Shown piece by piece: positions 42,595 to 54,556 of a stretch of 64,000 nt of DNA; within the stretch, counting starts at the first letter, position 1, and each line of letters starts with the position of its first letter. The stretch covers positions 1 to 64,000 of the forward strand of contig RHPI01003753.1 of assembly GCA_009103225.1 (NCBI GenBank), read 5' to 3'. The notes under the pieces are model-generated. The model was not told the origin of the DNA and ran no database searches. It saw only the letters and a list, made by a program, of their open reading frames with translations. Both the position numbers and the translations under genes were made by a program. Source of the DNA: Chlorokybus atmophyticus. Lineage: Eukaryota; Streptophyta; Chlorokybophyceae; Chlorokybales; Chlorokybaceae.

Positions 42595-44459
42595 ATGGCG
42601 GTGGCGGCGGCGGGCGAGCGCCACGTAGCAGCGCTGCCGTCGACGGTCAGCCACCGCCCCAACAACCTCGCCCACGGCGGCGGCCGTCTCGCCTATGTCG
42701 CCGGCGGCACAGACAGCTGCGTCAGGACCGTTGATGAACACCAGGCAGCCGCCGCACAACCTGTGAGCTGTAGCATGCATTCTCATACATGCACGCAGCT
42801 GTGTTCTTAAACCAGCCAAGAAACCTGAATATGAATCTCCATGCTGGCAGATGACATCGAGTTCTTATGGGCGCATCCCAACAAGCAACGTGTCGCAAGC
42901 AAAGATGTGCCCCATAACAGACGGAGATAACACAAATACTTTTGTCATCGCCCTCACAACCGCAACCGATATCCAGGTGAGGTCAGATCCAAGTTATACA
43001 TCAAAATATCATACATGCATTATCTGTGCATTGTTGGAGTAACTCGAGGTTCGTTGTATTTTTAAATGCTCTAGATTTGGGATGCAAGTGGAGCGCGAAT
43101 GTTGTTCACGCATGCGTTGCGGGCAGCAATGAGCAGCAATGGATTGATGAGGGGGATATCAGCAGTGCGATCGGGGGACAACAGAACCCACGTTTGTTTT
43201 GGGGATGCAAGCGGGAGCATTCACATCGTCAGCTGCGAAGTAAGTGAGTCTGTTGACCGCACTGGGTGTGCACACGCATGCAGGCGCGTGCACATCGGGG
43301 TGTACGTGCAGCAATCATATGTGCATGCGCGTACGCGCGTGTGCATGTGAGCGAGCGCGCGCACGGGCATGAGTACATGCGTACACACTTGTGGGTATGC
43401 CTTTGGGACATACATTTCATTGATGCCACAGAAAGGCAACAAGTTCAAGTACGCAGCGTCTTTACAAGCCCACACGGCGCCCGTATCAGACGTGTCGTCC
43501 CAGTATCAGTGCTCAGAGGGGGCTGATATCGGCCACGAGCACAACTTCTTCGCCAGCACAGATACAGAGGTGAGGCCGATTGCGCTACGCACTCAAAAAT
43601 GCACAACAAACAACGCAGTAACAAACGACTAGTGGCAATCCCGCAGGGTAATGTGGTCACTTGGGAGGCCATCAAGGCGCAGGAGTTTCAGCAGCGAGAT
43701 CGCGCGGACGGCAGCGGCGAGCCCGTGGTTGCGTTGGGCGTGTGCGCGGCGGCCAGTACGTTGCTGGCTTTGGAGTGGATGGGCAAGCTCAGGGTGTACG
43801 GCATGGTGCGTTTGCATAGCAAATGTTCCGATGCTTTGTATCATTGCACACATGCACGCACATAATCACGAGCGCTCACACATGTGCACACACACATGCA
43901 ACCGGAGCATATGCTCCCTCTGCTTGTATGACTTTGTGTGTGACTGTGTTGAGCCAAGTTGCGACCTCGAGTGTGACTGTAAAGTAAAGCAGGGTGCAGG
44001 TGTGCTGGTGCTGAGGGCAGAGGTAGTCGCCCACGCGCGCTTCGCCACGTGCCTTGCTGTCCACCCTTCCAAAGATATTTTTGCCACGGGCGGGGAGGAC
44101 GGCTGCGTCACTGCATGGACCCTCACCAAGGACGCATCGCAACCCGTGAGTGCTGTTGCTACCCGTGTCACGAGGTTTGCTTGCAGCATGTTGTCTGTAC
44201 CCGCAACATGCTACTCTACTCATTCATATGCATACACGCGCATGCAAGTGCGCACTTACGCGCATGCACACATCAGCGCTCCCCTGCGTGCGCTTGTACT
44301 CACACGCAAGCGTATATGCAGGTGGGTGTGGTGTTGTCTGTGGTGTGGACGGATGCGATGGTGGTGGGGCTGGCATTCTGCGGGGACAAGTGCGGCAAGT
44401 TATCGGCCGCCGCGTATGACCGGGATCAGCTCACGGTGTGGTCACTACCCACCAGTTAA
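42595..44459 (+). CDS. WDR54: WDR54-like WD40 protein
   Basis: Seven exons all join in phase 0: 42595-42762, 42851-42976, 43075-43239, 43432-43569, 43647-43805, 43993-44145, 44322-44459. The product is 348 residues; animal WDR54 is about 334. Landmarks in order: AALPSTVSHRPNNLAHGGGR near the start, TDIQIWDASG, VCFGDASGSIHIVSC, LQAHTAPVSDVSSQ, NFFASTDTEGNVVTWEA, AHARFATCLAVHPSKDIFAT GGEDG and, at the end, AYDRDQLTVWSLPTS. Order and spacing follow WDR54, a protein of unclear function linked to cilia and to growth-factor signalling in animals. All-phase-0 introns are notable. The initiator could lie in an upstream exon. Confidence 0.85.
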
Positions 44460-45720
44460 CAAGGGAAATATATGTTGATTGCAAGTAACTCACTCATGTA
44501 CACAGCAAACTACCAGAGCCTTTCTAATGTCGTATATAGCATTGCTCAATCACTCAACATATTGCCATGAAAACAGTTGTTCACAACATCAATGTCAAAG
44601 TATCAAGTATCCGGTCATTCACTTGACAGTGGATGCTCGTCATAGAACTTACAAGTGGTTATGTCAATCTCTTCAGCAATGGGAAAGCAACTTACCATAT
44701 GTACCTCACAACGCAGCCTTGTGGTAGATTCGCATGCTAATGCCACTAGCTCTCAACGAAATCTGAATAACAAGTAACAAATCAAACTTTGTTAAAGATG
44801 TCATAACAATTGCTTTGCATGTCCAAGCATTGTATGTGCATAAGGGAAAAAAACATGAAAACATAAAATTGCTTAGCCTGTATGACAACAACAGAGGACA
44901 TCACCAACAACGCACACACTCGTGCACGCACACACGCGCACACACATACACGCGCGCAAGTATGCATGTAGTTGTACAAAGATACCATTGTGCAGGTGCA
45001 ACTGTTGCAGTAATGTGTGCGGGTATTCAATCACAAGCACAAGCATATGCAGTATAAAAGAAACAAACACACTGCAGTTTTACATGGCTTTTGACAATCG
45101 AGCACATTGTTAAGGTACGGCTGCTAAGACTTAAGGCTAAACATTGAACTTGTTTATTGCTTGCATGCATTGCAACTAACCACTGTCGGTTTATACTTGC
45201 GGCTGCATTGCTCAAGATCTACGTATACTTGAACAAATGTAACTTAGGATTCTTTTGGTATGCAGCAATCAATTTGCATTTGCATCAAGTAGAGATGTTA
45301 CGTGTGAGGCGCAACATGTCCAAGTTACATTTATTCAAGTATATGTCGATGCGAATGCAAATTGATTGCTTCATATTATAAGAAGCCCAACCTCTAGGTC
45401 ACATACACGCATGAGCAAACGCATTACATGCAACGTAAAGTAATAAATAATTTGTATAAAATGAGAATCACACATTTAGTAATGAGAGTTGATTTTCAAC
45501 GGTATGTACATCACGCAAACCTGTTGAGTTCAGCTGTGTTGACAAGCTTTAAACATGATCTAGACGCTACATGCAGCGCAGTGCAGCTAACGAGTTGGCA
45601 TGCACCATTGGTGCAAAACACAAACGCACACAATCACTATAATGTAAGAGTTAAAGTTGAGTTAAGTTATATGATATCACATTGATTTTGTTACACAACC
45701 ATACGCCTCACATGTACAGG
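44460..45720. other. Intergenic, AT-rich
   Basis: No gene seen. A CACGCACACACGCG-type alternating tract lies at 44915-44960. Confidence 0.5.
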
Positions 45721-45723
45721 TGA

Positions 45724-46098
45724 TCAAGTACGTTTTCTTAAGTTTTCAGTGATGAAGAATGCGAGGAGCACATAGCATTGTGACACATGATAGCGGTCAT
45801 AAACGCCAGGCAATGTGACCGAGATTGTAGCCACATCCGATGACACAGATGTCCCGGCAATGCGCGGCAGGCACGTGACATGTGATGATGACGTCAAACT
45901 GCCGTCCGCGTCGGACACGCAACAATTACGCTCATGCTTTGCTGCTGCAGTGTAACGGCTATGCCCCAGATGGCGTATCTCGGACACCGTATATTCAAAA
46001 GCGTGTGCTGCCCGCTTGGCGCCAGCGGCAGGGCTGGCGGCGTGGTTGTCCACCGCTGTGTCATGGTCGGGAGAGCTCAGCACAGCTGTCAAGTACAT
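45724..46098 (-). CDS. Hypothetical protein (124 aa)
   Basis: A single open frame with ATG and stop: YLTAVLSSPDHDTAVDNHAA, ASPAAGAKRAAHAFEYTVSE, then a Ser/Val-rich beta-like end (GTSVSSDVATISVTLPGVYD). Protein-like composition, but no family is recognised and the opposite strand is also open. It may be the 3' exon of a minus-strand gene whose upstream exons would lie in 46.1-46.4 kb. Confidence 0.3.
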   Translation of the reverse strand: MYLTAVLSSPDHDTAVDNHAASPAAGAKRAAHAFEYTVSEIRHLGHSRYTAAAKHERNCCVSDADGSLTSSSHVTCLPRIAGTSVSSDVATISVTLPGVYDRYHVSQCYVLLAFFITENLRKRT

Positions 46099-46674
46099 TG
46101 TGCCTGCCTCTTCTGCTTCGCCTCATGGTATGCGTGCGCTGGGCACATTCAGTGGCAAATGTGCCTGTCAAATCGGCAGTGGCCAGCTTTGTCTCCCAAG
46201 CAGCATGTTGGTGATGGAGGCTGCTGCCGTGGTCAAACGTATGTGGTCGATAAAACATGTTGCTGTGTTGAGAAAGAGCATGGTCAGGGGAGCGGTGGGA
46301 GGCATTTGTCAGTGCTCCCTGCGTGTGCTTACTGGCCAGAGCATGCTGAGAACAGCTCAACTAGTGCAAGCATGCACAAAAGCATGTCTGATGGCCTTGC
46401 ACTGAAATGATCAGTGTTTCTTGGCTTCACCGCTTCGCTTGTGTTTTGTTGTTAACATGTCATGCTTGTCACAGTGAGATGACAGCTGTGTGCATGCACT
46501 GATTGGCGTCTTGTACAAAAGTTCTTACTTATGTTGCTTTGTGGTGTACGTGAGAACGCAACATGGTGTACGCGCACACACACCACCCACAAGTCTTTAC
46601 AATACTCACATTTGCGTCATGCCCTGCAGCTGTTAGGAGGTACTGGGTCACTTCCCCCACCCAAAAGCTGAACA

Positions 46675-49600
46675 ATGAAGGCAGCGCCGGCCATGTCATC
46701 ACCACACACGCTGCTACTACTGTTGTTGTTGTTGTTAGGCAGCATAACAACATTGCACAGTCAGCCCACAACAACAACAACAACACTCACGCTCTCTCCA
46801 ACACCGACGGCACCCTACTATGAAGCCGGCAGCGCCTTTGTCGGCTACGCTATGGAGTACGCCGACGCCGCAAGCTACCTCGGCTTCGGCCGCACCAACA
46901 ACAATGTGCCAGACAGTTATTTTGTGCAGCTGTTGAGCAATTTGGGTGCGTTGGGGCAGAGGCCTGTGCTGCGGATGGGAGGAAAACCGTCGTTTCAAGC
47001 GCGTTGGGATGCTGCCGGCGGGAACATGGACCCGAACGACCCCTACAAGCTCACACCAGAGTTCCTGACGGTGGGTGAGAGTGTGTGTTGTGTAATTGCA
47101 CAGCTTGTTGTACTTGTGTGTTGACAAGTTCGCAGTGCAGTACTAGGCCACACACTGCGCATGGTGTACTAGCGCTTGTTTGTGCACACATGCGCACGTG
47201 TGCAGGCGTACCTATGTGCATGCATGTATGCGCACGGGTGTAGTTGCATGCCTGAGTGCGTGCCAGGGTTCATGTCTGGGTGCAAGCGCGCATGTCACAG
47301 TCACAGGCGCCCTTGCACGCGTGTCTCCTGGCTTCATGTGCGCTTGCACTGGCGCACGTGTCAAGCATGTGAGTATCAACTACCTGCATTCAATCGCACA
47401 CAACCCAACCTCATCGATAAACATCCCTCCTGCAGGCGCTGAAGGATTTGGCAGTGGCAACCAACGCGCTGTCCGACTTGGCGCTGGTGCTGCCGAGTGC
47501 GGGCAACCCGAGCGGGTTGGGAGCAGACTTCCTTATAGCATTCTACCAGACTGCAGGCAACCTGAGAGGAGTTTCCATGGCGAATGAGTTCTGCACGTTG
47601 CCTGAGATCGGCGTTGAATTCAACACGTCTTTGACACCTTACCTAGCGTACACCGTGGCGGGATACCCCAATTCGCCGTGGGACTGGGACACTTATCTCA
47701 CGGTGTGTGGGTTTGTTGTTGTGTTGTTGTTTGTGTCGGTCGATTGCGACATCCAATAATGCTTGTGATAGGTGTTGGACCACTATGTCAACGAGGTGAA
47801 CCCGCTGCTGGCCGCGCAAGGCGTGCCCACAAACCTGTGGATTGGAGGGGACCTGCCGCTGTTCTATGCCAACATTTGCTGGTGGAGAAACACCACGGTG
47901 CGCAGTCCAATACCATGTGCACGCGCGCATGTGTGGTTGAGTATCTGATGTGGTGTGAGCTTCCATTTCATTTCATTCAATATTTGGCTTGTTTCTGTGT
48001 GTGCTAGCTCGGTTGTGTGAGTTTGTCGCTCATCAGTCTGTTTGTGATGTATCGTGTGTTCGATGATTTATTTGCTCACTCGCTCAATCACATGTGTGCG
48101 TGGGCCAGGACTTCATTGACAGGTACATGACGGGGGGTGCGGGTGCCGTGTCGCGGACATTCTCGTGGCACCCGTACGCGCTGTCCAACTGCAACGCGCC
48201 GGCGGGAACCTACACTCTAGCTGATTTGTACACGCCGAGCGCGTGGGCGGGCGGGATTGGGCTCATCACCAACTACGTCGCGGCCATAAAGGCCCTTGGG
48301 GGAGAGGTGCAGTTCCTCGAGCACGGCACAGCTAACTGCCACGGCGTCCCGGGCATCAGCGACACATTTGGGTAATGCAACATTTGTCAACAACAGCAAC
48401 AACAGACGTGTGCACACCCACTCACACACGTGCATACACGCGATTGCGTACGCATGCACAAAGACACACGCACGCATGCATGATGTGTGTGCACGCTTGA
48501 AGTGCGACGCTTCTTCAGGGCTGCGGTGTATGAGGTTCATTTCCAGCTGGCGTCGGCGGCGGCAGGCGTAACCACGGTGGCATTGAGTGCCAAGGACTAC
48601 GGGTGAGTGGTTCAGTGCTTTGTTGCAGAACACATGTTGCTCACGAATGCTGTTTGTGCGCAACAGGTACTATACACCATTCATTGCAGCAAATGGCACG
48701 GGCCCAGATGGCGTGACTTACGAGCGTTGGGCTGTCCAACCAGTGTACTATGCCCAGTATGTTGTTGCAGAGGTACATCTGCTGTTGGTTTGTGTGCATG
48801 TTGTATCACACGCAACTCATCAGTTTCCGACATATGCGTACACTGCGTGACCTATGTGTGCAATTGAGCTGCAGGTGTTGGGTGCGAACGGTATAGTGCA
48901 GCCAATTGCGATTACTGATTCAGCAACAGCTGCACTGATGGAGGCATGGGTAGTGTACGATGGGCTGTCAAACGGATTTGCCGTCGTCGTTATCAACAAG
49001 GAGCTTGTTGAGGCTAATGCCGTCAGTCGTGAGACAAGAGCGCTCACCATATCCACTGGCACGGTGAGTAAAAATCTGATTATATGTACATAGCTGTTCT
49101 CAACGCACACCTGCTTGCAGACACGCAGTGTCTATGTTTATGCATGCACACGCGCGCAGGCAAGCACGTATACCTTTATGCACACCTTCACACGCATGCA
49201 CAACCGTGCAAACACGCAGCCACACAGCCGTACATGCACAGCCACATGATGCTTTTTGTGGTGCGCAGGATGTTGGGACGGCGTTAGTGAAGCGTTTGCA
49301 AGCCTCCAGTTCGTATGCAACGAGCGGCGTAACGTGGGGTGGACAGGGTTTTGCCAGCAGTCCAGACGGGAGAATATACGGCTCCCCCCAAGTGGAATCA
49401 CTCGTCCCAAGTGATGGCGTGTATGCACTCAGCATCAACCAGTCTGAAGTGGCTGTGGTCTACTTCCAGCGCACCCCGCCCCTGGTAGTGAACAACTACT
49501 CACCCCCACCCCCACCTTCACCTTCACCTTCACCTTCACCTTCACCCTCACCACTTTCACCCTCCACTTCATCATCACCACCCTCTCCTCTGTCCCAACA

Positions 49601-49847
49601 ACCACCAACAGCAACACAGCCCGCACCCGCGCCATGTGTGGCAACCAAAGGCCAGATAGTTGCTGTGACATGCACAGGGAATGATACGCTGTCACCCTCA
49701 CCTGGAGTGGTGGTTCATTATAACATCACGCCCTCGCTTGCTCCTGCACCAGCGCCCAATGGTGGTTGGCGATCAACAACAGCACGACCAAGCTGGCATT
49801 TGCTTGTTTTGCTCTCGTTTGTCACTTTGTTTCTGTATGCACTGTAG
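46675..49847 (+). CDS. GH79-family glycoside hydrolase (beta-glucuronidase/heparanase-like), probably GPI-anchored
   Basis: Eight exons: 46675-47070, 47436-47702, 47772-47897, 48109-48371, 48519-48602, 48667-48772, 48875-49063, 49269-49847. They give 669 residues. The N-terminus is a signal peptide (TLLLLLLLLLGSITTLHSQ). FVGYAMEYADAASYLGFGRT and RPVLRMGGKPSFQARWD start the TIM barrel. The acid/base Glu is expected in MANEF (about E183) and the nucleophile in FLEHGTANCHG (about E334), followed by the family's GVPGISDTFGAAV. A GH79 C-terminal beta domain follows. A (PS)n linker coded by CCTTCA repeats leads to a hydrophobic tail (WHLLVLLSFVTLFLYAL), a GPI signal or membrane anchor. GH79 enzymes remove glucuronic acid from arabinogalactan or proteoglycan chains. 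A cell-wall or extracellular-matrix role is inferred. Confidence 0.9.
49506..49552 (+). repeat. CCTTCA hexamer repeat coding (PS)n
   Basis: About seven CCTTCA-type units in the GH79 linker. Confidence 0.9.
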
Positions 49848-50423
49848 CCAAGAAGCAGTGTAAGATATTGGGCATGGTGAGACAAACAAGATATTCGTGC
49901 ACTTGGAAACACCTCTTGCACATCCACTTGTAAGTAGGTAATGGTAGGCAGTTTCACGGTAAGGTACCTTTCATAGATGTAGATGAATGTGGTTGCAGAG
50001 CATGGTGAGGCACAATGTAGTCATTGCGAGCAAGCCCAACTTGAACATGGTAATTTTTGAATGCCGCTGTCTATGGGGGATGTTGTATTGTTCCAATTTG
50101 TACTCAAGTTTGTGAATATTAATGTGATCGCGTTGGAACCCTTGAAGCGTGTTTTGAACATTGTGAAGAGCAATCATTCACAATTCTACAGGAGGCTAGT
50201 TATGTTACAAGAGATTGTGCATGTACACATTGAGATAACGGTTGGGTTTATGATCACGTTATTATACCAATGTACATAAGGGTAGTAGATTGTTTGCAAA
50301 GATACTTCACCTCCCACATTGCATTGCAATATATGCACATGCGCATTGATGACCTATGTGACATGTTGCAGCATGTACACCGCAACTGTTAATCGACAAT
50401 TGACATAAATGGACCCCCCCCCC
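49848..50423. other. Intergenic, no gene seen
   Basis: GH79 3' flank. Short open frames only, running into a C tract at the assembly gap. Confidence 0.5.
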
Positions 50424-50609
50424 NNNNNNNNNNNNNNNNNNNNNNNNNNNNNNNNNNNNNNNNNNNNNNNNNNNNNNNNNNNNNNNNNNNNNNNNNNNNN
50501 NNNNNNNNNNNNNNNNNNNNNNNNNNNNNNNNNNNNNNNNNNNNNNNNNNNNNNNNNNNNNNNNNNNNNNNNNNNNNNNNNNNNNNNNNNNNNNNNNNNN
50601 NNNNNNNNN
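50424..50609. other. Assembly gap between a poly-C and a poly-G tract
   Basis: 186 Ns with C on the left and G on the right. The opposing homopolymers suggest either two different tracts or an inversion at a collapsed repeat. Confidence 0.99.
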
Positions 50610-53000
50610 GGGGGGGGGGGGCATGTCTATATAGACATTAAATCAAATGGACATGGTAGTAAAATCAAACTTATTCGGTAGTTTGGGTATGTTATCTATG
50701 TGCTTAAAATTGTACATGTTATATTGTGATGTCTTTGGTGCTGCACAAACAGTTCTTGCAAGTATCTGACATGAAATAAAATAGTAGCAAATGTTGCTAT
50801 ATCTTACCGCAAATAATTGCTTACAGCATCCGATCATTCTCATTTTGACTATAGTGTCGGCGGATTATGTTATGTGTTAAGATATCTTTATTACACACAC
50901 AATTATATTAATTGATTATTATGCAATATGTTTGCAATGATTATCAATTGTTGAATACACATTATATATACATATATATGTACATAGTAGTGCATGGTAA
51001 TTTGCTTTATTTAAGTAAACAAACAACTTTCATTTTGTAATACATTTGCATAATGTAAAAATATGAATAAGGTTGATTTTATGCATGAGTACACAGACAA
51101 TGGCGGCATGCATTTAGAGGATAAAAACTTCCAATATGTGTTTGTACAAACATAATACGCGTGTATTACGCTTCACACCTAAAATATGCACAACCATATT
51201 GTATGCACATTATGCATGGGGACACATCTGCACAAAGGCATGCGCAAACGCAGCCCTGTGAAAGCATCCTCCATTAATGCACAATCAAACAATTATTTCG
51301 TGCTTGCAGTAAGATAAATTATCAAAAATCCAAGATATTGCAAGCATTATGTGCATGTGGAGCGTGGTCACACTTTGCGCGATGTGCATACAAAGAGGGA
51401 AGTCATGCTGTTGCACTTTAATGCACTTCAATGCCATTTAAGCATTGACGTATGCCACTGAAGGTGTTCTTGATTACAAACTGTGCATCAAACTATTTGC
51501 GTGCTTAATAAACAGTGAAGCAGGCAGTTTTGATACACAAGCTTTGCAAAGTGCGTGATTGAATCAACGTAGTGAACACGGAGACGTTGTCATTGTCATG
51601 ACAACGTCTTCAAGCCTAAAGAAAGTCCGGCAGACACACTAAGCAATTTGTATGCTTATAAGCTTAAACTTGAGTCACTGCATGTAAGCATTGGCAATGC
51701 GGTACCAAAGTTAACACTGTCGGCGCAGGCAAAGCGGCACCTTTTCGTCGACGCCAAAGTCACGTGTCTCTGCAATGATTGATGCGTACCAGCGGCGTGA
51801 CCGGCACTTTATCGGTCCCTCGCGGTACGAGTGCAGAGGCCAGCAGGGACGAAAGATCTACATGACGCAGATTTTGTCATCGTTGATAGCGACGTGCCCC
51901 CATCATGCTTTGCACGCCCCTCATGATCATTGAGCCAAATCTCGCAATTTCCCGTGCGCTAATGCTTACGGCCTACGTTAGTAGGGTATACTGGGTTGCA
52001 TAATGGTACCAGGTGCCTGTCATAATGTCAAGAGCATGGGCGTCATGACTCATGAATGAAGTCGCCCTTGCTTTGTGGTTGTCATGTGACAGCTTCATGA
52101 TAACACTAGTGCTTTTGTGTGATGGACCACCAGTGTTATCATGGGGCTGTCACATGCTTTGCCCAAGTTGACAAAGTGGTAATTTGTCAACCAAGGCAAA
52201 GCCAAATATATTATATTTTACATACATACGTAAGGTATGTCATATACAATTTTATGACTTTACGCCTGTATGCATGCACCCTATGTACAGATTTTACGAG
52301 TAGCGCTTGTTAAACTTTCAACAAGGCCCATGTGGTCAAACCTCGTTCAACTCAATATTTCCCAATGAATGTGCCTTATTGCCGGTTTGCACACAACATT
52401 CTATGTTGTGTGCACGCGCTCTTGTATTTATAACAAGAGAAGCAGCCTTACTTAAGCCAAGCGACATGCAAGCTTAAAAGCATTTATTTTTGAATATGAT
52501 ATGCATCAGGTGCGGCGCATTATGCAAATATTATTGATGTCGTGCCGGAGTTATCATAAACAATCAACCATGCAATGCAATTATAAAGTGTACAAATACG
52601 ATGTTCTGGGCATGCTACACCAATACAATGATTACTCGACTCATATATAATATGATATATAAAATATGCAACGATATTCAGTGCAGTCGTATACATTCGG
52701 AATATTCGAATCTGCACAGTCAAAATACTTACGTGCGAGATTGGACTCATGTAACTTGTGCATGGGTTTGTTGGACTCATTTAACCTGGAAAAACACGCT
52801 ATTACATGACACGTGTTCACAATTGCTATTACCAACAGTGTAAACGACTTGTAGTTCAACATACCAACAGTGTGAACAACTTACATGAGTCCAACAGTTC
52901 CAACAACGTGTTGCCGCAATCGTAATGTTGAGTCATGTTGCGTGCTTGATGTTTAGGTCGTTTGTCTGTCAGGGCTAGAGTCAAGACCTGATGCCGACAC
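50610..53000. other. AT-rich gene-free stretch with foldback sequences
   Basis: Low GC and rich in TATA/ATAT. No coding motif on either strand. Hairpins: 12-bp arms AGACGTTGTCAT/ATGACAACGTCT near 51584-51611; a foldback at about 52083-52157 (CATGTGACAGC...GATAACACT against AGTGTTATC...GCTGTCACATG); and 12-bp arms TGCACACAACAT/ATGTTGTGTGCA near 52388-52414. Confidence 0.6.
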
Positions 53001-54556
53001 TCTCACAGGGGACACGGCATCATGCGAACGGGGCAACTTCGTACCCAGGCGTGACCGGCGTTGCACCCGAGAAAGAACAGAGAGCGCTGGAAAGGTAGCG
53101 CGGTCGCCGGTACAAGCGCAGTCATCGCTGCCGCGCTCCGTTGGGTCGTGGCGCGCCGAGCAAGGCCATCGAGCAGTCGCGTTTCAACGCACGCGCACGC
53201 GATGGCCAGCGTGATGCCCGTGGACCAGTACCACGCATTGAGCATGGTATCTAGTCCTTTATTATTATTTCTTATTGAGTCCACGCGGGCAGAGGGCGTT
53301 TTTTGGCGCCATCCTCCGCTTTATCGCCCCGGCGAACCGGTCAAGATCCGGACATTACCGTGCATGTCGGGCTTCACCACCCAGCAGATATCTGTTGCTG
53401 ATACCCTTGAGAGCCTTGATATCTAAGACCTTCGACCCCGCCCTGTTACGTTTCAGCGTCACGTATCGGACTTCAGCCGGCATGGATGGTGGAGGACTCG
53501 TGCTCTGCTGTGCTATGCTCCGCTCTGTCTTACTGCTGCTGCCGGGTAGTAGGGCTGTAGTGGAGTGCAGGCCGAAGCACTGCCCGTAGTAGGTTTGATC
53601 TTTTGCCTGGTCGGCATGCATAGGGGCTGGCTAGTTTTATCCATGTGTGCCCCTGTTTGGATGTGTTGAGCCACGATCCTTGTCTGTCTGCATGAGGTAG
53701 TCTTTGCTGCTGCCTTGGACGGTCATTTCGACTCCCCCACTGGTTGCATAGTGATTTCCGCCGCCGCCGCCGCCGCCACCTCTTACGCCTCCTTCTTGAG
53801 GTGGTCTTTCTAGTCACCACCTGCCACTGGTTGGACGGGAGTGTGATTGATACAGGCAGCTGGACCGGCCGACACGAACGCAGGAGAGGAGGCTGCCTAC
53901 ATGGGCTGGACAACAAGTGAGTGCAGTAGTACAGGCGAATTTTGTTGCTTGGTGCTCGTCGTGCTGTGTGCGTCGTGGCTGCGTGCTCCAACGGCGTTCG
54001 ACTAGTCAACAAACGTACTGCAAGCAAGACACTGGTTGCCTGTGAAGCGGCTGTTGGTAGTGGGCCTACTAGTGGCGCAGCGCCAGGTGTGATGTCGCAT
54101 CTTTGAGTGTAGGGAGATCAGGCGCTGACCAATAATGCTGTGGTACAGATCAGCACTAGCACTGGTCACTTGGCAGCTGACTGCATGCAATGCTTACAGC
54201 TGCCAAGCACTTTGCCAAGTTAGCAACAATGTAGATATGCGTGTGGTTGTGTATGTAAGCAGTCCTGTCAAACACTAGTTAATGACAAGTTGTGACTACT
54301 TGCGTCTTGTGAGGTACAGTGTCTGTACACATTATCCTGTCTGCGTCCAATTGCGCCGAGTGCATGCAGTTAGTCAGTTGCTTTTATGATCATGTCTTCA
54401 TGCCATGCACAAACTGCATGGTGAGCAATCTTGTTTGTCTTGGTGTACTTCCAGTGTACAGCTGCACTACTATGTGCACGCAGCCTTTCCCACTAGCTAT
54501 TCCAGTCTCTTGAGTAGCGATAACCAGTAGTGAACGTGGTTTGCACTGCTGCAGAG
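53001..54556. other. Unassigned region upstream of the WD40 gene
   Basis: GC-richer than its left neighbour, with open frames on both strands at 53.06-53.6 kb but no motif. A CCGCCG run lies at 53758-53778. 5' exons of the WD40 gene may be here because the first recognised exon is preceded by a good acceptor (CTGCTGCAG). Confidence 0.4.
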
